Origin: a bacterium | Lineage (GTDB): Bacteria > Eremiobacterota > Eremiobacteria > Baltobacterales > Baltobacteraceae | Length of the DNA stretch: 9,025 nucleotides | Reading direction: 5' to 3' | Assembly: GCA_021781095.1 (NCBI GenBank) | Contig: JAJXXM010000255.1 | Location: forward strand, 1-9,025 | Part shown: positions 1-5,551 of the stretch, piece by piece | Position numbering within the stretch: the stretch's first letter is position 1 | Layout: every line of letters starts with the position of its first letter | Made by a program: the position numbers and the translations under genes | Notes under the pieces: generated by a model | What the model saw: the letters and a program-made list of their open reading frames with translations, nothing else | What the model was told of the DNA's origin: nothing | The model's database searches: none

Positions 1-379
1 CGTTCGCATCTGCAAAGGTGCCTACAACGAGCCCGAGACGATCGCGATCAAAGCGATGCCCGAAATCCGCTCGCAATTCCTCACGCTTGCAAAGCGCTTG
101 CTGCTCGAGGGGAATTATCCCGCCCTCGCGACGCACGACCTCGGCATCGTTGCCGAGCTCGAGCGTTTTATCGCCGAACGCGGTATTTCGCCGGATCGCT
201 ACGAGTTTCAGATGCTCTTCGGATGTCGCCCCGGTTTACAGCGCGAGCTCGTCGCGCGCGGCCACCGCGTTCGCGTCTACGTGCCGTTCGGCACCCATTG
301 GGCGGGATATTTTTTCCGTCGGGTTATGGAACGGCGCGAGAACGCGATCTTCGCGCTCTCCTCGATGTTTAGCAAGTAA
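1..379 (+). CDS. Proline dehydrogenase, C-terminal part (gene starts before the window)
   Basis: Proline dehydrogenase is the FAD enzyme that oxidises L-proline to pyrroline-5-carboxylate in proline catabolism. The reading frame is open from base 2, so only the last 125 residues are seen. They hold the conserved end of the family's TIM barrel: an RICKGAYNEPE motif at the very start whose lysine belongs to the flavin/substrate site, then ATHD, YEFQMLFG, and RVYVPFGTHWAGYFFRR near the end. In the family the paired arginines of that last motif bind the proline carboxylate. The protein stops shortly after, with no aldehyde dehydrogenase domain, so it is the monofunctional type rather than a PutA fusion. 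It ends in TAA at 377-379, and dtd follows after 5 nt on the same strand, which suggests cotranscription. The family call is firm; substrate range and the start cannot be judged. Confidence 0.93.
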   Translation, partial: VRICKGAYNEPETIAIKAMPEIRSQFLTLAKRLLLEGNYPALATHDLGIVAELERFIAERGISPDRYEFQMLFGCRPGLQRELVARGHRVRVYVPFGTHWAGYFFRRVMERRENAIFALSSMFSK

Positions 380-384
380 CACCG

Positions 385-834
385 GTGCGCGCCGTTCTCA
401 CGCGGGTGACCCGCGCGAACGTTCGCGTCGATGGAGAGATCGTCGGTGCGATCGAAACGGGGCTGTTGGCTCTCCTTGGCGTCGCCCGCTACGACGATGA
501 GCGCGACGCCCGCGCCATTACCGAGAAGATCCTCGGATTGCGTATTTGGAACGATCTCGATGGGAAAATGAATCGAGATATCCGCGACGTCGGCGGTTCC
601 GTGCTGCTCGTCTCGCAGTTTACGCTGCTCGGGGACGCGCGCAGCGGCCGGCGCCCGTCATTCGTGGCGGCCGCTCCGGGAGAGCAGGCTCGCGCGCTCT
701 ACGAGCGCGTCGGCACCGAACTCGAACGTGCGCATCTGCACGTGGCGTACGGGCGCTTCGGTGCATCGATGGCCGTAGAATCGGTGAACGACGGGCCGGT
801 GACGATCCTCCTCGATTCGAAGCGCGTCTTTTAA
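385..834 (+). CDS. dtd: D-aminoacyl-tRNA deacylase
   Basis: Dtd hydrolyses D-amino acids (and glycine mischarged on tRNA-Ala) from tRNA in the cytoplasm, proofreading chirality in translation. The 149-residue product has the usual family length and is collinear throughout: the N-terminus starts RAVLTRVTRANV, the LRIW and DGKMNR segments follow near 52-64, the SQFTLLGDARSGRRPSF signature is at 77-93 with the key threonine at 80, and NDGPVT is at 135-140, whose Gly-Pro forms the chirality-rejecting cis-peptide in the family. The start is GTG at 385. It has no clear Shine-Dalgarno of its own and lies 5 nt after the proline dehydrogenase stop, so translational coupling is likely. The gene ends 11 bp before the convergent HEAT-cyclophilin gene; a short GCGCTAGCGC palindrome sits at that junction, but there is no T-run. 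Identification is secure. Confidence 0.96.
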   Translation: MRAVLTRVTRANVRVDGEIVGAIETGLLALLGVARYDDERDARAITEKILGLRIWNDLDGKMNRDIRDVGGSVLLVSQFTLLGDARSGRRPSFVAAAPGEQARALYERVGTELERAHLHVAYGRFGASMAVESVNDGPVTILLDSKRVF

Positions 835-845
835 GGCGAGGGGCG

Positions 846-2345
846 CTAGCGCGCCGACGCCGCGCGTATCACCACGTCGGAGATCCGATCGATCCGAATG
901 ACGCGATCTTTTTCGGAAAGGTGCGCGAGAACCGCAGAGCCGGCGATAACTTTCCCGAAGACCGTAAAGTCGCGGTCGAGATGATACTGCGGCGAGAGCG
1001 TGATGTAATACTCCGTTGAAGCGGAATCGCGCGCGGGTTTACCCTTGGGATAATCGAGACCCATCGACAGAATATCGCTATCTTGCAGCATCGGGTTCTC
1101 CTCCGCACCGATCGTGTAACCGAGCCCGGGCGCGGTCGCCGACGGGTCGCCGGTCTGCACGACGAAATCGGGAACGATGCGAAACCACGGCTGGTGGTCG
1201 TAATATCCGCGCGCAGCGACATTGAGGAAGTTTTCGACGGTTAACGGCGCCCATTCGGGAAACAGTTCGAGATAGATATTCCCCTGCGTCGTAACGATAC
1301 GCACGCGCGGGTGCGCTCCGGGAGCGGGACCGACCATCTCCGCGGCGGTCGTCGGATCGAGCGAGAGCGCGGGCGGAAGCGACGAGGGGCTGGGAGCGGA
1401 GGGTTTCGCGGGCTGCGTGGGGCGCGGCAGCGCCGGAAGCAGATCGAGTGGGCTCCGACGGATCGGCGGCAGATGGAGCCAGGCCGGAATGCGTTTCCAG
1501 TGTTGCGTCGCGGGAAGGCCTTTCAGCGCGAGCATCGACTCGTGGGCCTGCTCCTGGACGCGCCACGAACGGTCGTGAAGCATCGGTTCGAGCGCCGAAA
1601 GGAGCGCCGGGTCCTTACTGCCGCCGATCGCCCGCACGGCCTCGATACGGATAACGCTGTCGGGATCGGCGAGCGCACGCAACAGCATGGTTCGCGAGAC
1701 CTTCGGCGCATAGCCGCGATAGATCGCCCACATCGCCGCCCTTCGGACCGCGAGCGAGCGATCGGTTTCGAACGTTTTGCTCAGGGCAGCTGCCGCCGGA
1801 GCGGCCTGCGCGCCGGTGGCGAAAGCGACGAGATCGATCGCCGCGATCTTGCGCACGATCGCGTTGGTATCGTGACGAGCGGCGCGCATCTCGGCGCGGG
1901 CGACGCGGGGAAGCAGCGCCTTGGGAACCTGAGCCGCCATGACCTCGCGGTCGAGCGCGTCGAGCGCCCCGACCCGGACGGCACTATTGCGGTCGTGCAT
2001 GCCATGGAGCATCGCCGGGATACCGCGCCCGTCGGCGAGCAGCCCGAGCGCGAAGAGCGAGAGCGCTCGCACCGCAGGGCGTGAATCGGCGACATGGTTG
2101 AGCAGGACCGGAGCGGCCGCAGGCTGCTTGGTTCGCCCGAGCGCGAGCGCGGCCCGGGCGGCCAAGAGCGTCCCGCCGGTGTCGAGCATATGCGCGAGCG
2201 CTCCATCCCCCAGCGAACGCTGCTGCTCGAGCATCAGCAATCGCGTTGCGGGGGCGATCGCCGGGGATGCAGCCCCTGGAAGCCCGGGAAGGGCGAGCGC
2301 CGCGGTGGCGGCGAGGGCGAGCAGGCGAATGGCCGAGGTTCTCAC
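846..2345 (-). CDS. Exported HEAT-repeat protein with C-terminal cyclophilin-type peptidyl-prolyl isomerase domain
   Basis: Predicted to be an extracytoplasmic folding factor: the C-terminal domain should isomerise prolyl peptide bonds while the N-terminal HEAT/PBS-lyase-like helical repeats may bind clients or partners. I place the start at GTG 2345 because GGAGAA (2351-2356) lies 5 nt upstream and the product then begins with a signal peptide (basic VRTSAIR, then a hydrophobic Leu/Ala run). The open frame continues upstream to an ATG at 2453, but that would bury the signal. The 499 residues hold HEAT-like repeats at about 35-275, a Pro/Ser-rich linker at about 290-340, and the cyclophilin domain at about 345-495. 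Visible cyclophilin motifs are FRIVPDFVVQTGD, with the catalytic-type Arg near 389 and Phe and Gln near 394 and 397, and HLDRDFTVFGKV near the end. The usual histidine after LD is replaced, so activity may differ. Both domains are clear; the client is unknown. Confidence 0.88.
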   Translation of the reverse strand: MRTSAIRLLALAATAALALPGLPGAASPAIAPATRLLMLEQQRSLGDGALAHMLDTGGTLLAARAALALGRTKQPAAAPVLLNHVADSRPAVRALSLFALGLLADGRGIPAMLHGMHDRNSAVRVGALDALDREVMAAQVPKALLPRVARAEMRAARHDTNAIVRKIAAIDLVAFATGAQAAPAAAALSKTFETDRSLAVRRAAMWAIYRGYAPKVSRTMLLRALADPDSVIRIEAVRAIGGSKDPALLSALEPMLHDRSWRVQEQAHESMLALKGLPATQHWKRIPAWLHLPPIRRSPLDLLPALPRPTQPAKPSAPSPSSLPPALSLDPTTAAEMVGPAPGAHPRVRIVTTQGNIYLELFPEWAPLTVENFLNVAARGYYDHQPWFRIVPDFVVQTGDPSATAPGLGYTIGAEENPMLQDSDILSMGLDYPKGKPARDSASTEYYITLSPQYHLDRDFTVFGKVIAGSAVLAHLSEKDRVIRIDRISDVVIRAASAR

Positions 2346-2350
2346 AGTCG

Positions 2351-2356
2351 TTCTCC
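2351..2356 (-). promoter_or_regulatory. Shine-Dalgarno of the HEAT-cyclophilin gene
   Basis: On the minus strand this reads GGAGAA and lies 5 nt before the GTG at 2345. It is what favours that GTG over the in-frame ATG 108 nt further upstream. Confidence 0.7.
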
Positions 2357-2364
2357 AAAATTTC

Positions 2365-2392
2365 AAGATATTTGGGCCGCAAGCCCAACCAA
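2365..2392 (-). promoter_or_regulatory. Possible promoter of the HEAT-cyclophilin gene with an inverted repeat in the spacer
   Basis: On the minus strand a TTGGTT (-35-like, 2387-2392) and a TATCTT (-10-like, 2365-2370) are 16 nt apart. This would give a leader of about a dozen bases, containing the Shine-Dalgarno. The spacer holds a perfect 6-bp inverted repeat, TTGGGC and GCCCAA with a 5-nt loop (2372-2388), which could be an operator. Both boxes only partly match the sigma-70 consensus, so this is a weak call. Confidence 0.25.
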
Positions 2393-2410
2393 ATTCTCTT
2401 CCAAGGCGTT

Positions 2411-2416
2411 CATAAT
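2411..2416 (+). promoter_or_regulatory. Possible -10 box for the KGG-protein cluster
   Basis: CATAAT matches TATAAT at five of six positions and sits in the AT-richer part of the divergent intergenic region. No good -35 is visible at 16-18 nt upstream, so another sigma factor or an activator could be involved. Transcription from here would give a leader of about 70 nt that includes the hairpin at 2460-2487. Confidence 0.25.
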
Positions 2417-2459
2417 AGATACGGAGCGCGGCGTCCTGCCGGCCTCCAACCATACATCA

Positions 2460-2487
2460 TGCTCCCGCTGGGGGCATTAAGGGAGCA
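2460..2487 (+). promoter_or_regulatory. Leader hairpin that pairs with the ribosome binding site of the KGG gene
   Basis: A perfect 7-bp inverted repeat, TGCTCCC at 2460-2466 and GGGAGCA at 2481-2487, is separated by 14 nt. The second arm contains GGGAG, the Shine-Dalgarno of the KGG gene, 8 nt before its ATG. In the mRNA the site would be paired, so translation may depend on opening the stem by heat, a protein or an RNA. The pairing is visible; the regulatory role is inference. Confidence 0.45.
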
Positions 2488-2493
2488 ACGAGC

Positions 2494-2832
2494 ATGTCCG
2501 ACGAGCGCGAACCTCAGCCGAAGGCCCCCGGAATGTCGGTCCGCGAGGCCGGCAAAAAAGGCGGCCAAACCGTCAAGGCCAAGTATGGGCCCGAATTTTA
2601 TGAGGCGATCGGCCGCAAAGGTGGTTTAGCGACGAAGAAATCGCATGGCCATGCGTTCTATGAAGAGATCGGCAAGAAGGGTGGCAAGAAAGGCGGCGAA
2701 GCGACCCGGGATCGATATGGAGCGGATTTTTACGAACGCATCGGACAAAAAGGCGGACAGCGCGTCAAAGAGCTTATCGAACAGGGGAAACGCGCCGCAC
2801 TCGTCGCCGAAGACGAAGAGCGCGCGAGTTAG
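2494..2832 (+). CDS. KGG-repeat stress-type protein
   Basis: A small, very hydrophilic, Lys/Gly-rich cytoplasmic protein of 112 residues with no signal peptide or membrane segment. It is built from about four copies of a roughly 20-residue unit with the pattern G-K-KGG-x(4)-K/R-x-YG-x-x-FYE-x-IG, at about 20-39, 40-59, 60-83 and from 84 on. The third copy carries an extra KKGG (61-68). This is the KGG motif of bacterial general-stress proteins (YciG/GsiB-like, resembling plant group 1 LEA and fungal con-10 proteins), linked in known members to starvation, desiccation or stationary phase; the molecular role is not settled. The ATG at 2494 has GGGAG 8 nt upstream, inside a predicted hairpin. 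It is first in a same-strand cluster of three and diverges from the HEAT-cyclophilin gene across 148 bp. Family call good, physiological role inferred. Confidence 0.85.
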   Translation: MSDEREPQPKAPGMSVREAGKKGGQTVKAKYGPEFYEAIGRKGGLATKKSHGHAFYEEIGKKGGKKGGEATRDRYGADFYERIGQKGGQRVKELIEQGKRAALVAEDEERAS

Positions 2833-2869
2833 CCCTCGAGCGCTCGCGCTCGCCCTCGCATTCTGTGCG

Positions 2870-3619
2870 ATGGCCGCTGCGACGCTCTTCCCGGCGCGGC
2901 GCGTGCGCGCGATCGTCATCGCCACGCCGCCGCCCACGCACCCAATCGCCGGCGCGCTCGCAACACCTCGCGCGATATCGAGATCGCTTTTTTTTACGCT
3001 TGACGATCCGCTCTCGTCGGTAACCTCGCAGCGCGGCGAAGTCGTTCTCGCCCATCTCTCCGCTCCGCTCGTCGTCGACGGAGTAACGCTCGCGCCCGCC
3101 GGGAGCCCGGAGCGCATTAAAGTGCTCAACGTTCGCGCAGCGTCGAGCGGCGATGTCTATGGCTACGTCGACATCTATTTCGAGCCGTTCGCGCTCGCCG
3201 ACGGCCTCCGCTTGCCGTTGGTCGCCCCAACCGCACGGCTCACCGTGCATACCACGATCGGGCACGAGTCGACCGTCGGGGTCGAAGACACCGTCGCCAA
3301 CATTCTTTTTCCGCCGCACGTGCTCTACCAAGTCTTCCGGCGCGGCCGTAATCTCGAACTTGGAAAGGGCACGCAGATCCGGGCCGAAGAAGGGGCGCGA
3401 ATCGGCATCGTTGCCGGGAAAGCCTTCATCGCCACTCCTCCGCCGCTTCCCGTCCTCTCCGCGACGCCCGCTGCGGCCTTCACCCCGATTCCGTTGATGA
3501 CGCCCGCGCATCCGCGCCTTCCGCAGGCGCGCCCCAGCGCCCGCGCTCCGACGCCGAGCCCATCCCCGAGCCCGGCCGTAACGCCGACAGCTACCGCATC
3601 TCCAACATCATCTGCTTGA
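2870..3619 (+). CDS. Hypothetical exported protein with Pro/Ser/Thr-rich tail (start uncertain)
   Basis: I do not recognise this protein. From ATG 2870 it is 249 residues: a basic/hydrophobic start, a core at about 55-185 that looks beta-rich, and a low-complexity Pro/Ala/Thr/Ser tail from about 190. The core has a pattern of the kind LxAPLVVDGVTLAPAGS, then GYVDIYFEPFALADGLRLPL, suggesting a small beta-sandwich, but I cannot name the family. The start is a problem. The frame is open well upstream, and the codons just before 2870 encode SPRALALALAFCA, which would complete a proper signal peptide. The only other in-frame starts (2717 and some near 2645) lie inside the KGG gene in another frame, and 2870 has no Shine-Dalgarno. 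Translation may be coupled to the KGG stop 37 nt upstream. The next gene starts 14 nt downstream. The protein is probably exported. Confidence 0.7.
   Translation: MAAATLFPARRVRAIVIATPPPTHPIAGALATPRAISRSLFFTLDDPLSSVTSQRGEVVLAHLSAPLVVDGVTLAPAGSPERIKVLNVRAASSGDVYGYVDIYFEPFALADGLRLPLVAPTARLTVHTTIGHESTVGVEDTVANILFPPHVLYQVFRRGRNLELGKGTQIRAEEGARIGIVAGKAFIATPPPLPVLSATPAAAFTPIPLMTPAHPRLPQARPSARAPTPSPSPSPAVTPTATASPTSSA
2972..2995 (+). terminator. Terminator-like hairpin plus T8 inside the exported-protein gene
   Basis: A 5-bp stem (GCGAT 2972-2976, ATCGC 2983-2987) with a 6-nt loop is followed directly by eight T residues (2988-2995). It looks like a weak intrinsic terminator but lies in coding sequence about 140 nt after the KGG stop. 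It could trim transcripts so that the KGG protein is made in excess over the two exported proteins. The stem is short, so the effect may be partial or absent. Confidence 0.3.
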
Positions 3620-3620
3620 G

Positions 3621-3626
3621 AAAGGG
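3621..3626 (+). promoter_or_regulatory. Shine-Dalgarno of the His-rich secreted protein gene
   Basis: AAAGGG lies 7 nt before ATG 3634. It selects this ATG over the in-frame TTG at 3616, which would overlap the preceding stop codon. Starting at 3634 also places the basic residues directly before the hydrophobic signal segment. Confidence 0.6.
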
Positions 3627-3633
3627 ACCCCTC

Positions 3634-4293
3634 ATGTTTCGACGCATCGCCCTCTCCTGCGCCTCGCTCGCGCTGGGAGCGCTCCTCATCGCGGCGGCGC
3701 CGCTCTCTCCGAAACCGCAAGGGAGCGAGATCGCTTTCGTCCGCCAGATTCAAGCCGATCTCGGAAAGCGCTTCGCCACCATCGCCCAAGCGCGCCGAGC
3801 CGGCTATTTCCGTTACACCAACGAGGACAATACCGGCGCGATCAGTTACGCCAACCTCCATTGGCACAGCAGCGATCCCGCCCATCCAAGCCAACTCTGG
3901 TACGACGTTCACGGGCATCTGCTCGGTGCTGATTTTTCGGTGCCGGTCGGCGACTCAGCGCACGCACCGATGCTCTGGGGCGTGAACCCCGCGCGCTGGA
4001 TTCATATTCCCGCGCATTTCCACTGGGTCGTGCGCGATGCGATGGGGATGAAGAGCTACCACGCGACCTCGCTCAAGGCGTTCGTCGACGCCGGAGGCGA
4101 CCCGCTCTTTCCTTCAGCCGGCACCTTGGTCAAGATGGGAAAAGTGAAGGACGCGAGCAGCGTGACGCACCTTTTCGAATATCCCTCGATTTGGGATTTA
4201 ATCGTTTGGATTATGCCGAATCCGAATGGCGCATTCGCAGAGAAAAACCCGCTCGTGCATCCGACGAAGAACGCCGGAATGGGGGGAATGTAG
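3634..4293 (+). CDS. Secreted His-rich protein of unknown function
   Basis: I cannot assign a family. The 219-residue product begins with a typical signal peptide (MFRR, then a Leu/Ala-rich hydrophobic stretch to about 22 and AAPLS near the cleavage site), so the mature protein is outside the cytoplasm. It carries twelve histidines, mostly in tight pairs with conserved-looking surroundings: NLHWHS (76, 78), DVHGHLLGADF (93, 95), and HIPAHFHWV (124, 128, 130), plus many Trp/Tyr/Phe. HxH pairs of this kind often bind metal in beta-barrel proteins, so a metal-binding or oxidoreductase-like role is possible, but this is inference. There are no membrane segments after the signal; a hydrophobic WDLIVWIM stretch near 187-194 is too short. 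It follows the exported Pro-rich protein gene by 14 nt and ends 6 bp from the convergent rpoD stop. Confidence 0.82.
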   Translation: MFRRIALSCASLALGALLIAAAPLSPKPQGSEIAFVRQIQADLGKRFATIAQARRAGYFRYTNEDNTGAISYANLHWHSSDPAHPSQLWYDVHGHLLGADFSVPVGDSAHAPMLWGVNPARWIHIPAHFHWVVRDAMGMKSYHATSLKAFVDAGGDPLFPSAGTLVKMGKVKDASSVTHLFEYPSIWDLIVWIMPNPNGAFAEKNPLVHPTKNAGMGGM

Positions 4294-4299
4294 CGGCGC

Positions 4300-5484
4300 T
4301 TAGTCGCCCTGCCAGTAATCCTTCAGCACTTTTCCGCGCGATGGATGGCGGAGCTTGCGGAGCGCCTTCGCCTCGATCTGGCGAATGCGCTCGCGAGTGA
4401 CGCCGAACTCTTGGCCGACTTCTTCCAGCGTCCGCTGGTGCCCGTCTTCGAGGCCGAAGCGCAGCACCAACACCTTTCGTTCGCGATCGGTCAGATGCTG
4501 AAGAACGTCGGCCATCTTCTCCTTGAGCAGCATCACCGAAGCCGCTTCGGCCGGCGCGATCGCTTCCTGATCTTCGATGAAGTCGCCGAGGTGGGAATCT
4601 TCCTCTTCCCCGATCGGCGTCTCGAGCGAGATCGGGTCCTGGCTAATCTTCATGACCTCGCGCACTTTTTCGGCGCTCAATCCCATCTCGCGCCCGATCT
4701 CCTCGACGGTCGGCTCTCGCCCGAGCACCTGGAGGAGTTGCCGCGATACCTTGACGAGACGATTGATCGTCTCGACCATATGCACCGGAATGCGAATCGT
4801 TCGCGCCTGGTCGGCGAGCGCGCGCGTGATCGCTTGGCGAATCCACCACGTCGCGTACGTGGAAAATTTATAACCTTTACGATAATCGAATTTCTCGACC
4901 GCTCGGATTAGGCCCATATTGCCTTCCTGGATGAGGTCGAGAAAGAGCATTCCACGGCCGACGTACTTTTTTGCAATCGAGACGACGAGCCGAAGATTCG
5001 CCTCGGTCAGCTGGCGTTCCGCAAGCGTCGCATCGGGGGTCAGCGTGCGCCGGACGCGACCGTTCGCTTTTTCGGCGAGAATACCGGCTTCGATGCGCAT
5101 CGCAAGCGAGCGCTCTTCTTCCATCGTCAGCAGCGGTACGCGCCCGATCTCTTTGAGATACATGCGGACCGGATCGTCGAGCGAGAGCGTATCGGCGATG
5201 ACCGCCTCGGCGACATCGGCCTTGCTCTCTTTCTGTTCGTCGACGATCTCGACGCCGGCCGCAGCCACATCGTCGAGTAGTTGCTCGAGATCCTCGGGCG
5301 TGATGTCCTCGATCACCTCGACGGCGGTATTGATTTCGGTATAGGTGAGAGAGCCGCGCGTCTTGCCGAGGGCGACGAGCCGTTCGCGAATCTCCGAGAG
5401 AGAAATGACGGGCTGCGCCGACGCGCCGGAGGGCGCGGGCGCAGGAGCGGTCATCGTCGCAGTTGCTGTTTTCTTTTTTGCCAT
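4300..5484 (-). CDS. rpoD: Primary RNA polymerase sigma factor (sigma-70/RpoD/SigA)
   Basis: Directs RNA polymerase to housekeeping promoters. The 394-residue protein has the full primary-sigma order: a Lys/Ala/Pro-rich N-terminus, region 1.1 at about 27-85, region 1.2 ([17 protein letters not shown]) from 104, region 2 at about 155-230 with the core-binding [20 protein letters not shown] and the -10-recognising [18 protein letters not shown], region 3 to about 315, and region 4 with the helix-turn-helix [20 protein letters not shown] at 351-370. The length matches short SigA types that lack the long non-conserved insert of proteobacterial RpoD. The start ATG 5484 (MAKKK) has no visible Shine-Dalgarno; the preceding 10 bases lie between it and a strong hairpin. 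It is 67 bp after dnaG on the same strand, the conserved macromolecular-synthesis arrangement. Its stop is 6 bp from the convergent gene's stop. Identification is secure. Confidence 0.97.
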   Translation of the reverse strand: MAKKKTATATMTAPAPAPSGASAQPVISLSEIRERLVALGKTRGSLTYTEINTAVEVIEDITPEDLEQLLDDVAAAGVEIVDEQKESKADVAEAVIADTLSLDDPVRMYLKEIGRVPLLTMEEERSLAMRIEAGILAEKANGRVRRTLTPDATLAERQLTEANLRLVVSIAKKYVGRGMLFLDLIQEGNMGLIRAVEKFDYRKGYKFSTYATWWIRQAITRALADQARTIRIPVHMVETINRLVKVSRQLLQVLGREPTVEEIGREMGLSAEKVREVMKISQDPISLETPIGEEEDSHLGDFIEDQEAIAPAEAASVMLLKEKMADVLQHLTDRERKVLVLRFGLEDGHQRTLEEVGQEFGVTRERIRQIEAKALRKLRHPSRGKVLKDYWQGD

Positions 5485-5494
5485 AGATACGTGA

Positions 5495-5519
5495 GTCGGC
5501 TCGGTTCATTCGAGCCGAC
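5495..5519 (-). promoter_or_regulatory. Intercistronic hairpin between dnaG and rpoD
   Basis: A perfect 9-bp inverted repeat (GTCGGCTCG and CGAGCCGAC) with a 7-nt loop ends 10 nt before the rpoD ATG. There is no T-run on either strand, so it is not a simple intrinsic terminator. It may be an RNA processing site, an mRNA stabiliser, or a control on rpoD translation, as it fills the position where ribosomes would bind. In E. coli the dnaG-rpoD mRNA is known to be cut between these two genes; the same function here is inference. Confidence 0.5.
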
Positions 5520-5551
5520 CGTTGTCAAGACCCTTTGTCGTTGCCGAAAGG

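Noticed and set aside
835..852. GCGCTAGCGC palindrome between the convergent dtd and HEAT-cyclophilin stops, considered as a terminator
   Set aside because: No T-run follows on either strand and the dyad overlaps a stop codon; too weak to call.
1311..2084. Open frame of 257 codons antisense to the HEAT-cyclophilin gene
   Set aside because: Its composition is Arg/Gly-rich low complexity typical of a shadow frame; the opposite strand encodes clear HEAT and cyclophilin domains.
4284..4308. Small GGCG/CGCC dyad between the convergent stops of the His-rich gene and rpoD
   Set aside because: A 4-bp stem without a T-run is not enough for a terminator.
5471..5484. A6G run in the first codons of rpoD as a programmed frameshift site
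   Set aside because: The in-frame product is a full-length normal sigma factor, and the AAA-AAG Lys codons after the start explain the run; no downstream stimulatory structure is seen.
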